From Stappia sp. (lineage in GTDB: Bacteria; Pseudomonadota; Alphaproteobacteria; Rhizobiales; Stappiaceae): 64,000 bases of DNA. The translations under genes and the position numbers were made by a program. Under the pieces are notes generated by a model. It made no database searches. It was not told where the DNA came from and saw nothing but the letters and a program-made list of their open reading frames with translations. The stretch is taken from the NCBI RefSeq assembly GCF_040110915.1, contig NZ_CP157793.1, positions 4,547,001 through 4,611,000 of the forward strand, read 5' to 3'. Numbering within the stretch: the stretch's first letter is position 1; every line of letters starts with the position of its first letter. Of the stretch, positions 7,345 to 16,357 are shown in pieces.

Positions 7345-8358
7345 TCAGTCGGTCGCCGCGTCGTAGACGATGAGCGGGGCCTGCCCTTGCGAGGGCGCCT
7401 GAAACACGGCGGGCAGGGTATCGGGCGCCTCGGTAAAGGGGATCGGATCGGAAATCAGCGCGTCGAGTGCCGGATCACGCAAAAGTGACAGGGCCGTCGC
7501 GAGCCGACGACGATAGGTCCAGCGGCTGCGCCGCGCCGGGGGCAGCTGACCGACCTGGCTGGAGACCAGCGTGAGCCGGCGGGAGTGGAAGGCGCCGCCG
7601 AAATGCGCGGTCACCGGAGCGGTCCCGTACCAGCTCATTTCCACCACCCGCGCTTCCATCCCGGCGAGCGACAGCGCGGTGTCGAGCCCTTCGGCGTGTC
7701 CGCTCGCATGGATCACGATGTCCTGTTCGCCGGGTGCCGTGTCCGGCGTGGCGAAGGCGAGCCCCAGCCCGGCGGCCGCCTCGGCGCGCGCCGGATCCAC
7801 GTCCACCAGCGTGACCGTGGTGGCCGGCAGGCGCGCGGCGAGGCGGGCGATCAACAGGCCGACGACGCCGCCGCCGACCACGGCAATGTGATCCCCCGGT
7901 GAGGCGTTTGCATCCCATAACCCGTTGAGCGCCGTCTCCATGTTGGCCGAGAGCACCGCCCGGCGCACGGGCACGTCGGTCGGCACGGGGCAGGCGGCTT
8001 CGGCGGGAAGCGTGAACAGGGACTGGTGCGGATGCAGCGTGAACACGATCTCACCCAGCCGGTCGGGATCGCCGGCGACAATTTCCCCGACGCAGGCGTA
8101 GCCGTATTTGACCGGAAACGGAAAATCGCCCTCCTGAAACGGCGCGCGCATGCGCGCCCATTCGCTCTCCGGCACCTTGCCGGAGAACACGAGCCGCTCC
8201 GTGCCGAGGCTGACGGCGCTTGCAAGCGCGCGCACGCACACCTCGCCCGGTCCCGGCGGCGGCACGTGCGCGCTGCGACGCTCGATCCGGCCCGCTTCGA
8301 GCGTCCACAGAGCCTGCGCGGGGCGCGAAAAAAAATCGCTCATGTTGCGTTGCGTCAC
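7345..8358 (-). CDS. medium-chain (zinc-type) alcohol dehydrogenase-like protein
   Basis: 337 residues of the MDR superfamily, with a GroES-like N-terminal domain (PPGPGEVCVRALASAVSLGTE) and a Rossmann domain (HIAVVGGGVVGLLIARLA, about residues 155-172). The usual catalytic-zinc Cys is replaced in the ASAVSLGTE stretch and the four-Cys structural zinc loop is absent. It resembles the BchC-type branch rather than classical zinc alcohol dehydrogenases. The GTG at 8358 has a perfect TAAGGAGG site four bases upstream; an internal ATG at 8343 is the alternative. It is the first gene of the operon containing the PTPS-like protein, glycosyltransferase and methyltransferase. It probably oxidises or reduces a small intermediate with NAD(P); substrate unknown. 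Confidence 0.82.
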   Translation of the reverse strand: MTQRNMSDFFSRPAQALWTLEAGRIERRSAHVPPPGPGEVCVRALASAVSLGTERLVFSGKVPESEWARMRAPFQEGDFPFPVKYGYACVGEIVAGDPDRLGEIVFTLHPHQSLFTLPAEAACPVPTDVPVRRAVLSANMETALNGLWDANASPGDHIAVVGGGVVGLLIARLAARLPATTVTLVDVDPARAEAAAGLGLAFATPDTAPGEQDIVIHASGHAEGLDTALSLAGMEARVVEMSWYGTAPVTAHFGGAFHSRRLTLVSSQVGQLPPARRSRWTYRRRLATALSLLRDPALDALISDPIPFTEAPDTLPAVFQAPSQGQAPLIVYDAATD

Positions 8359-8461
8359 AAATCCTCCTTAGTGCCGGAGAACGTATAGGGCGGTTGACGG
8401 ACATCCCCGACGATCGGCCGACAGCGGCCCTGCGCCATCGTTTCTATGCGAAGGTTGTTGC

Positions 8462-10348
8462 ATGTTTCAAAGAAACAATTCGAACTTTCTCATCCCCGAT
8501 CCTGCGGGGCTCGGACATCCGGCCCCGGCGGTCGCTGCAGCGCACACGCCCGTGGACGCGCGCCGGCTCGCCTGGCGTCGCGCGGTCTTCGCCGGGCTCG
8601 TCGCCACAACCATGGCGCTTCTGACCGCCCTGCTCATCGTCAGCTTTTCCGCCAACGGCATCAGCTGGGGCGAGGCGGCCATGGTCGTCTGCTTCCTGCT
8701 GACGCTGCCGTGGACGGTGATCGGTTTCTGGAACGCGGTCATCGGCCTTGCGCTGATGCGCGGCACCCGCGATCCGGTGGCACAGGTCTGTCCCCTCGCG
8801 CCTGGCGACGCCGCCGGGGCGAGCCCGTCCTCGACCGCGATCCTGTCGTGCATTCGCAACGAGGACGCGGAGCAGGTCGGCACCCATCTCGATGCGATCC
8901 TGGCGGATCTGCATCGCGCGCGGCGCACGGGTGGCTTCACGCTCTATGTGCTGAGCGACACCAACGACGCGACGATCGCGCGCCAGGAGGAGACGGTCTT
9001 CGCGGCGCTGCGCGACCGCTGGTCGGGTCTCATGGAGGTCGTGTACCGCCGCCGTACCGACAATCCCGGATTCAAGGCGGGCAACATCCGCGATTTCTGC
9101 CTGCGCTGGGGCGACCGCCACGACTACGCGCTGGTGCTCGACGCCGACAGTTTCATGTCGGGCGCCGCGATCCTCGATCTCGTCGCGAAGATGGACGCCA
9201 ACCCGCGTCTCGGCATCCTGCAGACGCTGGTTGTCGGCATGCCGAGCGACAGCGCCTTCGCCCGCATCTTCCAGTTCGGCATGCGGCTCGGCATGCGCTC
9301 CTACACGCTGGGCAGCACCTGGTGGCAGGGCGATTGCGGTCCCTATTGGGGTCACAATGCGCTGTTGCGTCTCAAGCCCTTCATCGAGGCCTGCCATCTG
9401 CCCAAGCTTCCCGGCGAGGGACCGCTGTCGGGCTGGATCCTGAGCCACGACCAGGTCGAGGCGGTGCTGATGCGCCGCGCCGGCTACGAAGTCCGCGTGA
9501 TCCCGGCCGAGACCGAGAGTTTCGAGGAAAACCCGCCCAACCTGCTGGAGTTCATCCGTCGCGAATTGCGCTGGTGCCAGGGCAATCTGCAGTACCTCAA
9601 GCTGCTGGCCATGCCGGGGCTCCTGCCGGTCAGCCGCATCCAGCTGGTGCTCGCGATCCTGATGTTCGTCTCCGCGCCGGCCTGGATGGCCTTCATGGTG
9701 CTGGGCGCGGGCCTGTCGACCCTCGGCGGATCGGAACTGATCCAGTTCGAACAGACCTCGGGGCTCGCCCTGTTCGCCGCCATTCTGACCATGATCTTCG
9801 CGCCGAAGATCGCGACCGTTCTGGATATCCTCGCCAACCGGCGCCTGCGCCGCGCTTTCGGCGGTCCGCTGCGCGTGGTGCTCGGCTCGCTGACGGAGAT
9901 CGTCTTCGCGGCCCTGCTCGCGCCGGTGATCGCGGTCGCGGTGACGCTCTTCATCGCCGGCCTGCCCTTCGGCAAGGCGATGGGCTGGGGCGCGCAGATT
10001 CGCGACACGCGGCGCCTGCCGCTGGCGCTGTCGGCGGCCAAGCTCTGGCCGCAGACGCTCTTCGGCCTCGCCGGCTTCGCCTGGGCCTTGAGCCTCGCGC
10101 CGGGCATGATCTGGCCGCTGCTTCCGGTGATCCTGGGGCCAGCGATTGCGATCGCCATGGCGGTCGGCACCTCGGGCCGGGGCGTCGGTCGTCTGGCGTT
10201 GGCAACGCAGCTGTGGCGCCTGCCGGAGGAATTGCGTCCGCCCGAATGCCTGCTTCCGCTGCGCCTGCCGGCCCATGCGGCCATCGGCGTGAGCTTCGCG
10301 CCGGTCGCGAGCTTCTTCGAGCCGGAGCCGGAAAAGGCGGACGCGTGA
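8462..10348 (+). CDS. opgH: glucans biosynthesis glucosyltransferase H
   Basis: 628 residues. OpgH (MdoH) is an inner-membrane GT2 enzyme that makes the linear beta-glucan backbone of osmoregulated periplasmic glucans from UDP-glucose. Two N-terminal membrane helices (about 40-100) precede the catalytic domain: SCIRNEDAEQVGTHLD, the acidic motif LVLDADSFM, the ESFEENPPNLLEF block and ELRWCQGNLQYLKLL (the QxxRW-like site). Further membrane helices follow from about residue 395 to 570. Family members usually have an opgG neighbour; none is in the window, though an OpgC-type gene lies 6 kb downstream. The start is the ATG at 8462, divergent from the dehydrogenase operon with about 100 bases between them. 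Confidence 0.93.
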   Translation: MFQRNNSNFLIPDPAGLGHPAPAVAAAHTPVDARRLAWRRAVFAGLVATTMALLTALLIVSFSANGISWGEAAMVVCFLLTLPWTVIGFWNAVIGLALMRGTRDPVAQVCPLAPGDAAGASPSSTAILSCIRNEDAEQVGTHLDAILADLHRARRTGGFTLYVLSDTNDATIARQEETVFAALRDRWSGLMEVVYRRRTDNPGFKAGNIRDFCLRWGDRHDYALVLDADSFMSGAAILDLVAKMDANPRLGILQTLVVGMPSDSAFARIFQFGMRLGMRSYTLGSTWWQGDCGPYWGHNALLRLKPFIEACHLPKLPGEGPLSGWILSHDQVEAVLMRRAGYEVRVIPAETESFEENPPNLLEFIRRELRWCQGNLQYLKLLAMPGLLPVSRIQLVLAILMFVSAPAWMAFMVLGAGLSTLGGSELIQFEQTSGLALFAAILTMIFAPKIATVLDILANRRLRRAFGGPLRVVLGSLTEIVFAALLAPVIAVAVTLFIAGLPFGKAMGWGAQIRDTRRLPLALSAAKLWPQTLFGLAGFAWALSLAPGMIWPLLPVILGPAIAIAMAVGTSGRGVGRLALATQLWRLPEELRPPECLLPLRLPAHAAIGVSFAPVASFFEPEPEKADA

Positions 10349-10382
10349 GGCGCCCGCCGACCCGGTCCCCAGGGGGCGCAAG

Positions 10383-11705
10383 GTGAGCGCGCACGATCCC
10401 GGTCCGGCAGGCGAGACGTCGCCCGGCCCCGTTGCGGGTCCTCTGGCCGGTCCTCTCGCCGGGCTCGTCGTGCTGGACCTGTCGCGCATTCTCGCCGGAC
10501 CGACGGCCACCCAGCTGCTCGGCGATCTCGGCGCCACCGTGTGGAAGATCGAGCGGCCGGGCACCGGCGACGACACGCGCGGCTGGGGACCGCCCTTCCT
10601 GCGCGACGACGCAGGCCGCGAGACGGGCGAAAGCGCCTATTACCTCTCCGCCAACCGCAACAAGCGCTCGCTCGCCATCGATCTTGCCAGCGCGGCAGGC
10701 CGCGATCTGGTGCGCGCGCTGGCCGAGCGCGCCGATGTGCTGGTGGAGAATTTCAAGGTCGGCGATCTCGCCCGCAAGGGGCTCGGATACGACGACCTGA
10801 AGCCGCTCAATCCGGGCCTCATCTATTGTTCCATCTCCGGGTTCGGCCAGACCGGACCCTATGCGAAGCGGGCGGGCTACGACTTCCTCATTCAGGGCAT
10901 GGGCGGGCTGATGTCGCTCACCGGCCGTGCGGACGCGGACGGCGGCGAGCCGACCAAGGCCGGCGTCGGCATCGCCGACGTGATGTGCGGCATGTATGCC
11001 TCCAACGCGATCCTCGCGGCGCTGCATCGCCGCACGCAAACCGGGCGCGGGCAGCATATCGACGTGGCCCTGCTCGACACCCAGGTGTCCTGGCTGATCA
11101 ATCAGGGGGTCGGCTATCTGACCTCCGGCGCGGTGCCGCCGCGCCGGGGCAACGCGCATCCGACCATCGTGCCCTATAACGCCTATCCGGCGCGCGACGG
11201 CGCCTTCATCCTCGCCGTTGGCAACGACGCGCAATTCGCCCGCTTCTGCGCGGTTGCCGGCGCGGACCATCTCGCCGCCGATCCGCGGTTTGCGACCAAT
11301 GCCGAGCGGGTGCGCAACCGGGAGGCGCTGGAGCCCGAGATCGTCGCGCTGACGAAGACACGCGACACCGCCGACTGGATCGCGGCGCTGGAGGCCGAAG
11401 GCGTGCCCTGCGGGCCGATCAACGATCTGGCGCAGGTCTTCGACGATCCGCAGGTGCGCCATCGCGGCATGCGGATCGCGATGCCGCATGAGACGGCCGC
11501 TGGGGGCACGGTCGCGCTCATCGGCAACCCGCTGAAGTTCTCCGAAACGCCGGTGAGCTACCGCCATGCGCCGCCGCGCCTTGCCGCCGACACGCAAGCC
11601 GTGCTCGCCGAGGCGCTGGGCCTGAGCGACGACGAGATCGCCCGACTCGAGGCGGCCGGGACGATCGCCACCGGCAACGTGGGAAAAAGCGGAGACGGGA
11701 CATGA
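10383..11705 (+). CDS. class III CoA-transferase (CaiB/BaiF family)
   Basis: 440 residues starting with GTG at 10383. Family III transferases move CoA between carboxylic acids through an aspartyl-CoA thioester. Recognisable blocks are VVLDLSRILAGPTATQLLGD (about 30-48), NKRSLAIDL, ISGFGQTGPY and VGIADVMCGMYA, in which D199 aligns with the catalytic Asp of formyl-CoA transferase. The first 25 residues are a proline/glycine-rich extension. It overlaps the following ThDP enzyme by 4 bases and is 34 bases after opgH. The pairing recalls the frc-oxc oxalate genes, but the ThDP partner is not an oxalyl-CoA decarboxylase, so the acid substrate is unknown. Confidence 0.88.
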   Translation: MSAHDPGPAGETSPGPVAGPLAGPLAGLVVLDLSRILAGPTATQLLGDLGATVWKIERPGTGDDTRGWGPPFLRDDAGRETGESAYYLSANRNKRSLAIDLASAAGRDLVRALAERADVLVENFKVGDLARKGLGYDDLKPLNPGLIYCSISGFGQTGPYAKRAGYDFLIQGMGGLMSLTGRADADGGEPTKAGVGIADVMCGMYASNAILAALHRRTQTGRGQHIDVALLDTQVSWLINQGVGYLTSGAVPPRRGNAHPTIVPYNAYPARDGAFILAVGNDAQFARFCAVAGADHLAADPRFATNAERVRNREALEPEIVALTKTRDTADWIAALEAEGVPCGPINDLAQVFDDPQVRHRGMRIAMPHETAAGGTVALIGNPLKFSETPVSYRHAPPRLAADTQAVLAEALGLSDDEIARLEAAGTIATGNVGKSGDGT

Positions 11706-13324
11706 CGCGCGGTGCCGATCTGATCGCCGAGAAACTGGCCATGGCCGGCTGCCGGCACGCCTTCGGCATTCCCGGCGGCGAGGTTCTGGCACTGATGGGC
11801 GCGCTGAATGCGGCCGGCATCGCCTTTCATCTGGTGAAGCACGAGAACGCCGGCGGCTTCATGGCCGAAGGGGTCTGGCACGCCGAGGCGCGGCAGGGCG
11901 CGGGCGCGCCCGGCGTCTTGCTCGCAACACTCGGTCCCGGCGTGGCCAATGCGGTCAACGTCGTGGCCAACGCCTGGCAGGATCGGGTGCCGCTGATCTT
12001 CCTGACCGGCTGTGTCGACGCGGCCGAGGCGGAGACCTACACGCATCAGGTCTTCGACCATCAGCAGCTCCTGCGCCCCATCGTCAAGGCGAGCTTCCGC
12101 GCCGCGCCGGGCGCGCTCGACCGGATGATGGACAAGGCGATCCGCACCGCCCTCGACGGTCAGCCGGGCCCGGTGCATATCGATGTGCCCATCGGCGTGG
12201 CGGAAGGCGAGACGGAAGAGACCGCCCGGCCGCTGCCGCCCGCGCCCGGCAAGGTCACACCGGCGGGACCGGAGCTCGACGCGGCGCGCGCGCTCTTTGC
12301 CCGCGCGCAACGCCCGATTGCCATCGCCGGGGTCGATGCGGTGAACGAGGACGCCGGCGCGCAGATCGCGGCCTTCTGCCGGCGCCACAATGTCCCGCTG
12401 ATCACCACCTACAAGGCCAAGGGGCTGCTGGACGAGGACGATCCGCTGGCGCTCGGCGGGGCGGGCCTCTCGCCGCGCGCCGACGCCCATCTGCTGCCGC
12501 TTCTGAAAGCCTCCGACTGCATCCTGCTGCTCGGCTACGACCCCATCGAAATGCGCATCAACTGGCGCGATCCCTGGGATCCGGATGCGCCGGTGATCGA
12601 GATCGCCGCCACCGAGCGCCGGCATGGCATGCACGGCCTGCGGCATCTGTTGCCCTGTGGCGTTGCAGCCGGAGTATCGGCGCTCGCGGGCGGCGCGTCG
12701 CCCCGCCCGACCTGGCCGGATGGCGAGATTGCGGCAGCGCGGTCGGCGCTCGCCCGGCAGTTCGCGCCGGAGCCTGAGGGCTGGGGGCCGTCTTGCGTGT
12801 TTCACACCCTGCGCGATGCCCTGCCGGCGGAGACCGTCGCGACCGCCGACAGCGGGGCGCATCGCATTCTCGTGTCGCAGATCTGGCGGACGGCGGTGCC
12901 GCGCGGCATGTTGCAATCCTCGGCGCTGTGCACCATGGCCTGCGCCCTGCCGCTCGGCATCGGCCAGCGGCTCGCCGACCCCGGGCGGCCCGTCGTCGTC
13001 TTCGTCGGCGATGCGGGACTGGAAATGGGGCTTGGGGAACTGGCGACCCTGCGCGACCTGCGCCTGCCGGTGATCGTCTGCGTGCTGGTCGATGAAAGCC
13101 TGGCGCTGATCGAGCTCAAGCAGCGCGCCGGTCAGCGCGCCAATGTCGGCGTGGATTTCGCAGGCACGGATTTCGCGGGCCTCGCCCGCCTCTTCGGCGG
13201 ACATGGCGTGTGGGTGGAAGACGCCGACACGCTCGCCCGCGAGGCGAAGGCGGCGCTTGCGCGCGACACCTTCACGCTGCTTGCCTGCCGCATCGGCCGG
13301 CGGGCCTACGACGGCAAGTTTTGA
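11702..13324 (+). CDS. thiamine diphosphate-dependent enzyme (acetolactate synthase-like)
   Basis: 540 residues with the three-domain ThDP layout: PYR domain with catalytic E48 (VKHENAGGFMAEG), central domain, and PP domain with VVFVGDAGLEMGLGELATL. The ThDP/Mg motif is atypical: GDG is GDA, and the Asn-Asn usually found about 26 residues later is Val-Asp (CVLVDESLALI). Asp could still ligate Mg. The sequence does not fit oxalyl-CoA decarboxylase or a typical biosynthetic acetolactate synthase, so I call it an unassigned 2-oxo-acid decarboxylase or ligase. It is translationally coupled to the CoA-transferase and probably works on the same substrate. The gene ends convergent with the YeeE/YedE gene 12 bases away. 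Confidence 0.85.
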   Translation: MTRGADLIAEKLAMAGCRHAFGIPGGEVLALMGALNAAGIAFHLVKHENAGGFMAEGVWHAEARQGAGAPGVLLATLGPGVANAVNVVANAWQDRVPLIFLTGCVDAAEAETYTHQVFDHQQLLRPIVKASFRAAPGALDRMMDKAIRTALDGQPGPVHIDVPIGVAEGETEETARPLPPAPGKVTPAGPELDAARALFARAQRPIAIAGVDAVNEDAGAQIAAFCRRHNVPLITTYKAKGLLDEDDPLALGGAGLSPRADAHLLPLLKASDCILLLGYDPIEMRINWRDPWDPDAPVIEIAATERRHGMHGLRHLLPCGVAAGVSALAGGASPRPTWPDGEIAAARSALARQFAPEPEGWGPSCVFHTLRDALPAETVATADSGAHRILVSQIWRTAVPRGMLQSSALCTMACALPLGIGQRLADPGRPVVVFVGDAGLEMGLGELATLRDLRLPVIVCVLVDESLALIELKQRAGQRANVGVDFAGTDFAGLARLFGGHGVWVEDADTLAREAKAALARDTFTLLACRIGRRAYDGKF

Positions 13325-13336
13325 AGAGGTGCGGCC

Positions 13337-14497
13337 TCAGCCCATGCCGAGCTTGAGGCGCAGCCGCGTGCCGAGCAGGCTGCCGGCAAAGGCGAAGACG
13401 AGCCACAGCCAACCGTGCAGCGAGCCGGAGATGATGCCGCCGAGGTAGGCGCCGATGTTGCAGCCATAGGCGAGCCGCGCGCCATAGCCCATCAGCAGCC
13501 CGCCAATGATGGCGGTCACGAGATCGCGCGTCGACAGCTTCCAGACCGGGGCGAACTTGCCGGCGAGGGCGGCCGCGCCCATCGCGCCGAAGAGCAGGCC
13601 GAAATTCATCACCGAGGTGGCGTCGGCGAAGACGGACCGTTCCAGCGCTTCCGTCTGCCACTGCCAGTAGGGCCAGTCGGTCACGGGCACGCCGAGCGCC
13701 TGCCAGATCTTGCCGCCCCACAGCGCGAAGCCGGAGGTGATGCCCCAGGGGCGGCCGAGCACGATCAGCGTCAGGATCGAGACGACGGCGATCATCACGG
13801 CGCCGAGCACCAGCGACCACGGGCCGGTGAGCAGCGACTCGGTCTTCTTGACCGGCGCGAGCGATCCGTGGGCGCGTTTTTCGATGCGCACGCTCCACAG
13901 GCCGATGAGCGCCAGCACGGCCGCCGTGCCGAGGAAGGCGGCGACGGGGCCGAATTCGGTCACGAAGGAGACCGCCGGCAGCTTCGGCAGTTGCCCCCAC
14001 AGGTGGATATGCGGCGTGGCCGCGACCGAGCCGAAGATGAAGGCGGCGAGCGTCACCATCATGCGCGTCGAGCCGCCGCCGGCGGTGAACAGCGTGCCGG
14101 AGGCGCAGCCGCCGCCGAGCTGCATGCCGATGCCGAAGAGAAACGCACCGAAGGCGGCCGCGACGCCGAAGGGAAACACGAAGCCGCCCGCCGGCACGCC
14201 ATAGTCGGCGCCCCAGGCGATCAGCGGGAAGGAGATCGCCGCCGTCAGTCCCAGAAGCAGGAACTGCGCGCGCAGGCCCCCGCCGCGCTTTTCGGTCACG
14301 ATGCGTCGCCATGCGGCTGTGAAACCGAAGCTCGCGTGATAGAGGGCAAGGCCCGCGAGCCCGCCGATGAGAACGGCATAGCCGAGCCGGGCGCCGCCGA
14401 AATGGTTGGCGAGCAGCGTGGTCGCGGTGAGGCCCGCAAGCGCGAGCAGCAACGCGATGCGATTGGACGCAATCAGGGTCTGGACGAGGGCTGTCAT
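13337..14497 (-). CDS. YeeE/YedE family membrane protein (thiosulfate/sulfur transport)
   Basis: 386 residues, almost entirely hydrophobic helices. Two family repeats carry the GxxCGxxx-type loops: GIGMQLGGGCASGTLF (C131) and LAYGCNIGAYLGG (C346). In the TsuA thiosulfate transporter equivalent cysteines line the path of the sulfur compound. It is an inner-membrane uptake protein for thiosulfate or another inorganic sulfur species; the exact substrate is not visible. It stands alone, convergent with the ThDP enzyme and divergent from the TPR protein, without a TusA-like partner. No good ribosome site precedes the chosen ATG. Confidence 0.88.
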   Translation of the reverse strand: MTALVQTLIASNRIALLLALAGLTATTLLANHFGGARLGYAVLIGGLAGLALYHASFGFTAAWRRIVTEKRGGGLRAQFLLLGLTAAISFPLIAWGADYGVPAGGFVFPFGVAAAFGAFLFGIGMQLGGGCASGTLFTAGGGSTRMMVTLAAFIFGSVAATPHIHLWGQLPKLPAVSFVTEFGPVAAFLGTAAVLALIGLWSVRIEKRAHGSLAPVKKTESLLTGPWSLVLGAVMIAVVSILTLIVLGRPWGITSGFALWGGKIWQALGVPVTDWPYWQWQTEALERSVFADATSVMNFGLLFGAMGAAALAGKFAPVWKLSTRDLVTAIIGGLLMGYGARLAYGCNIGAYLGGIISGSLHGWLWLVFAFAGSLLGTRLRLKLGMG

Positions 14498-14754
14498 GAC
14501 GTCATGTCTACCGGCTCGATGCTGCGGGCATAAGACACTGCATTGCGCCGGACCGCGCCGTCACGCAAATGCTTTGCCCGGCCCGGGGCATTTTCGAAAA
14601 ATACAGCCTTCTGGCGGCGGGGCGGAACACATGCGGCACACCTTATTGTGTGTTGCACGTCAGCGCGGGGATCAAAACACTGGTGGCACGATAGCCACGT
14701 GCCGCACCCGGTGAGAACATCCGCGGGAACGCCGGCCGGCGGAAAGAGAGCCGA

Positions 14755-16185
14755 ATGCCCCCAACCGACGCGATGCCCGATGCAATGCCCGATCCGAATG
14801 CCGATCTTCTCGAGGCCCGCGCGGGTGATGCCCTGACTCTGCCGGACGCTGAGGCGCGGGCTGCCTGGTCCGCGACGGTGCGGGCCTTTCTCGCGCATGG
14901 CACGCAGACGCCAGAACGGCTTGCGGACACGCTGGAGCGCGCCCCGGATTTCGCCATGGGACATGCGGCGCATGGCCTGTTCTGCCTGCTGCTCGCCCGG
15001 CGCGAACTGGTCGCCGTGGCCGAGGAGGACTGGCGCCGCGCCGAAGCCGCCCGCCACGCCGCCGGGGCGCATCCTTGCGAGGCCGCCGTCGTCGATGCCC
15101 TGCGCGACTGGCTCGACGGCGCGCCGTCGCGTGCCGCCGCCCGGCTCGATGCGACGCTCGCCGACCATCCGCGCGATGCCTTCCTGATGAAGCTCGTCCA
15201 CGCCATCCGCTTCGTGCTGGGGGATGCGGCCGGCATGCGCGCCTCCATCGAGACCGTGCGCGGTGCCTATGACGCCGACCATCCCGCGCTCGGGTTCCTG
15301 CTCGGCTGCCATGCCTTCGCGCTGGAGGAAACCGGCGCCTATGACGCGGCCGAGCGCATCGGCCGCCGAGCGGTCGAACTGTGCCCGGACGATGCCTGGG
15401 GCCTGCATGCGGTGGCCCATGTCTACGACATGACCGGCCGTGCGGAGGCCGGGCGCGTCTGGCTGGAGGGCAACACGGCCGCCTTCGCCCATTGCAACAA
15501 CTTCCGCTTTCACGTCTGGTGGCATCTGGCGCTGATGTATCTCGACAAGGGCGACACCGACCGGGTGATCGCGCTCTATGACGAGGAGATCCGGCGCGAG
15601 CGCACCGACGACTACCGCGACATCTCCAACGCCGCCTCGCTGCTGATGCGGCTGGAGATCGAGGGCGTCAACGTCGGCGGACGCTGGGAAGAGCTGGCCC
15701 GCCTCGCCGAGACGCGGATCGACGACCGCTGCAACGTCTTCGCCGATCTGCATTCCATGCTGTCGCTCGGCGGCGGCGGACGCCGGGCTGAGGCGGATGC
15801 ACTGATTTCCTCCATCGCGCTTCACGCCGAGGAGGCAAGCGACATGGGCCGCGTCGCCGCCGAAGCGGGCGTGCCGGCGGCGAGCGGGCTCGACGCCTAT
15901 TTTCGCGGAAACTACTTCTCGGCCTTCCACCACCTGAACCGCGCGCGCCCGCGCCTTGCCTCGGTCGGCGGCAGCCACGCGCAGCGCGATGTGTTCGAGC
16001 GGCTCGCCATCGACGCCGCGCTGCGCGCCGGGCTCGCCGGCGAGGCGGAGCGGCTGATCCGCGAACGCCTCGCGCTGCGCGGGGCGCTCGACCGCTTCGC
16101 CTGCGAGCGTCTGGAGAAGGTGGAGAGCCTGAAACGCGCCGCGCACATCATGCAGGACGAGGGCCTGCGCGCCGTGCCGGTCTGA
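14755..16185 (+). CDS. tetratricopeptide repeat protein, TTC38-like
   Basis: 476 residues, mostly helical repeats, related to the tetratricopeptide repeat protein 38 family, a cytosolic group of unknown function. Typical stretches are FAMGHAAHGLFCLLL, LGCHAFALEETGAYDAAE, DDAWGLHAVAHVYDMTGR and FRFHVWWHLALMYL. The N-terminus has a short duplicated piece (DAMPDAMPD), so a methionine slightly further in is possible. There is no signal peptide. GGAAAGAGAGCC precedes the ATG. Within the 257-base spacer to the divergent transporter gene an ACAC...GTGT inverted repeat lies near 14637. Function unknown; probably a protein-interaction scaffold. Confidence 0.8.
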   Translation: MPPTDAMPDAMPDPNADLLEARAGDALTLPDAEARAAWSATVRAFLAHGTQTPERLADTLERAPDFAMGHAAHGLFCLLLARRELVAVAEEDWRRAEAARHAAGAHPCEAAVVDALRDWLDGAPSRAAARLDATLADHPRDAFLMKLVHAIRFVLGDAAGMRASIETVRGAYDADHPALGFLLGCHAFALEETGAYDAAERIGRRAVELCPDDAWGLHAVAHVYDMTGRAEAGRVWLEGNTAAFAHCNNFRFHVWWHLALMYLDKGDTDRVIALYDEEIRRERTDDYRDISNAASLLMRLEIEGVNVGGRWEELARLAETRIDDRCNVFADLHSMLSLGGGGRRAEADALISSIALHAEEASDMGRVAAEAGVPAASGLDAYFRGNYFSAFHHLNRARPRLASVGGSHAQRDVFERLAIDAALRAGLAGEAERLIRERLALRGALDRFACERLEKVESLKRAAHIMQDEGLRAVPV

Positions 16186-16357
16186 CGCGGGAGCCGGTTG
16201 GGCGCCCGCTTCCCGGGCTCGGTTGTCAAAACGCCGCGAAAGGGCCTTCGTTTCTCCCAGCCGTCGTGCCAAAACGGCGCCGGACACGACCGTCGCGGGC
16301 TCCGTTTCGCCGCGCGACCGGTCGGCCCGGCAGTTGCAACCAGCAGGACCCTTGCCC

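Noticed and set aside
8444..10576. 710-codon open frame antisense to opgH
   Set aside because: It is Arg/Gly/Asp/His-rich shadow sequence without family motifs; opgH on the other strand has every expected motif.
11702..13324. Oxalyl-CoA decarboxylase, from pairing with a class III CoA-transferase
   Set aside because: The cofactor-binding region and C-terminal part do not resemble that enzyme.
16223..16357. N-terminal extension of OpgC from a TTG codon
   Set aside because: Arg/Pro-rich sequence with no family likeness; the GTG at 16358 gives the normal family start.
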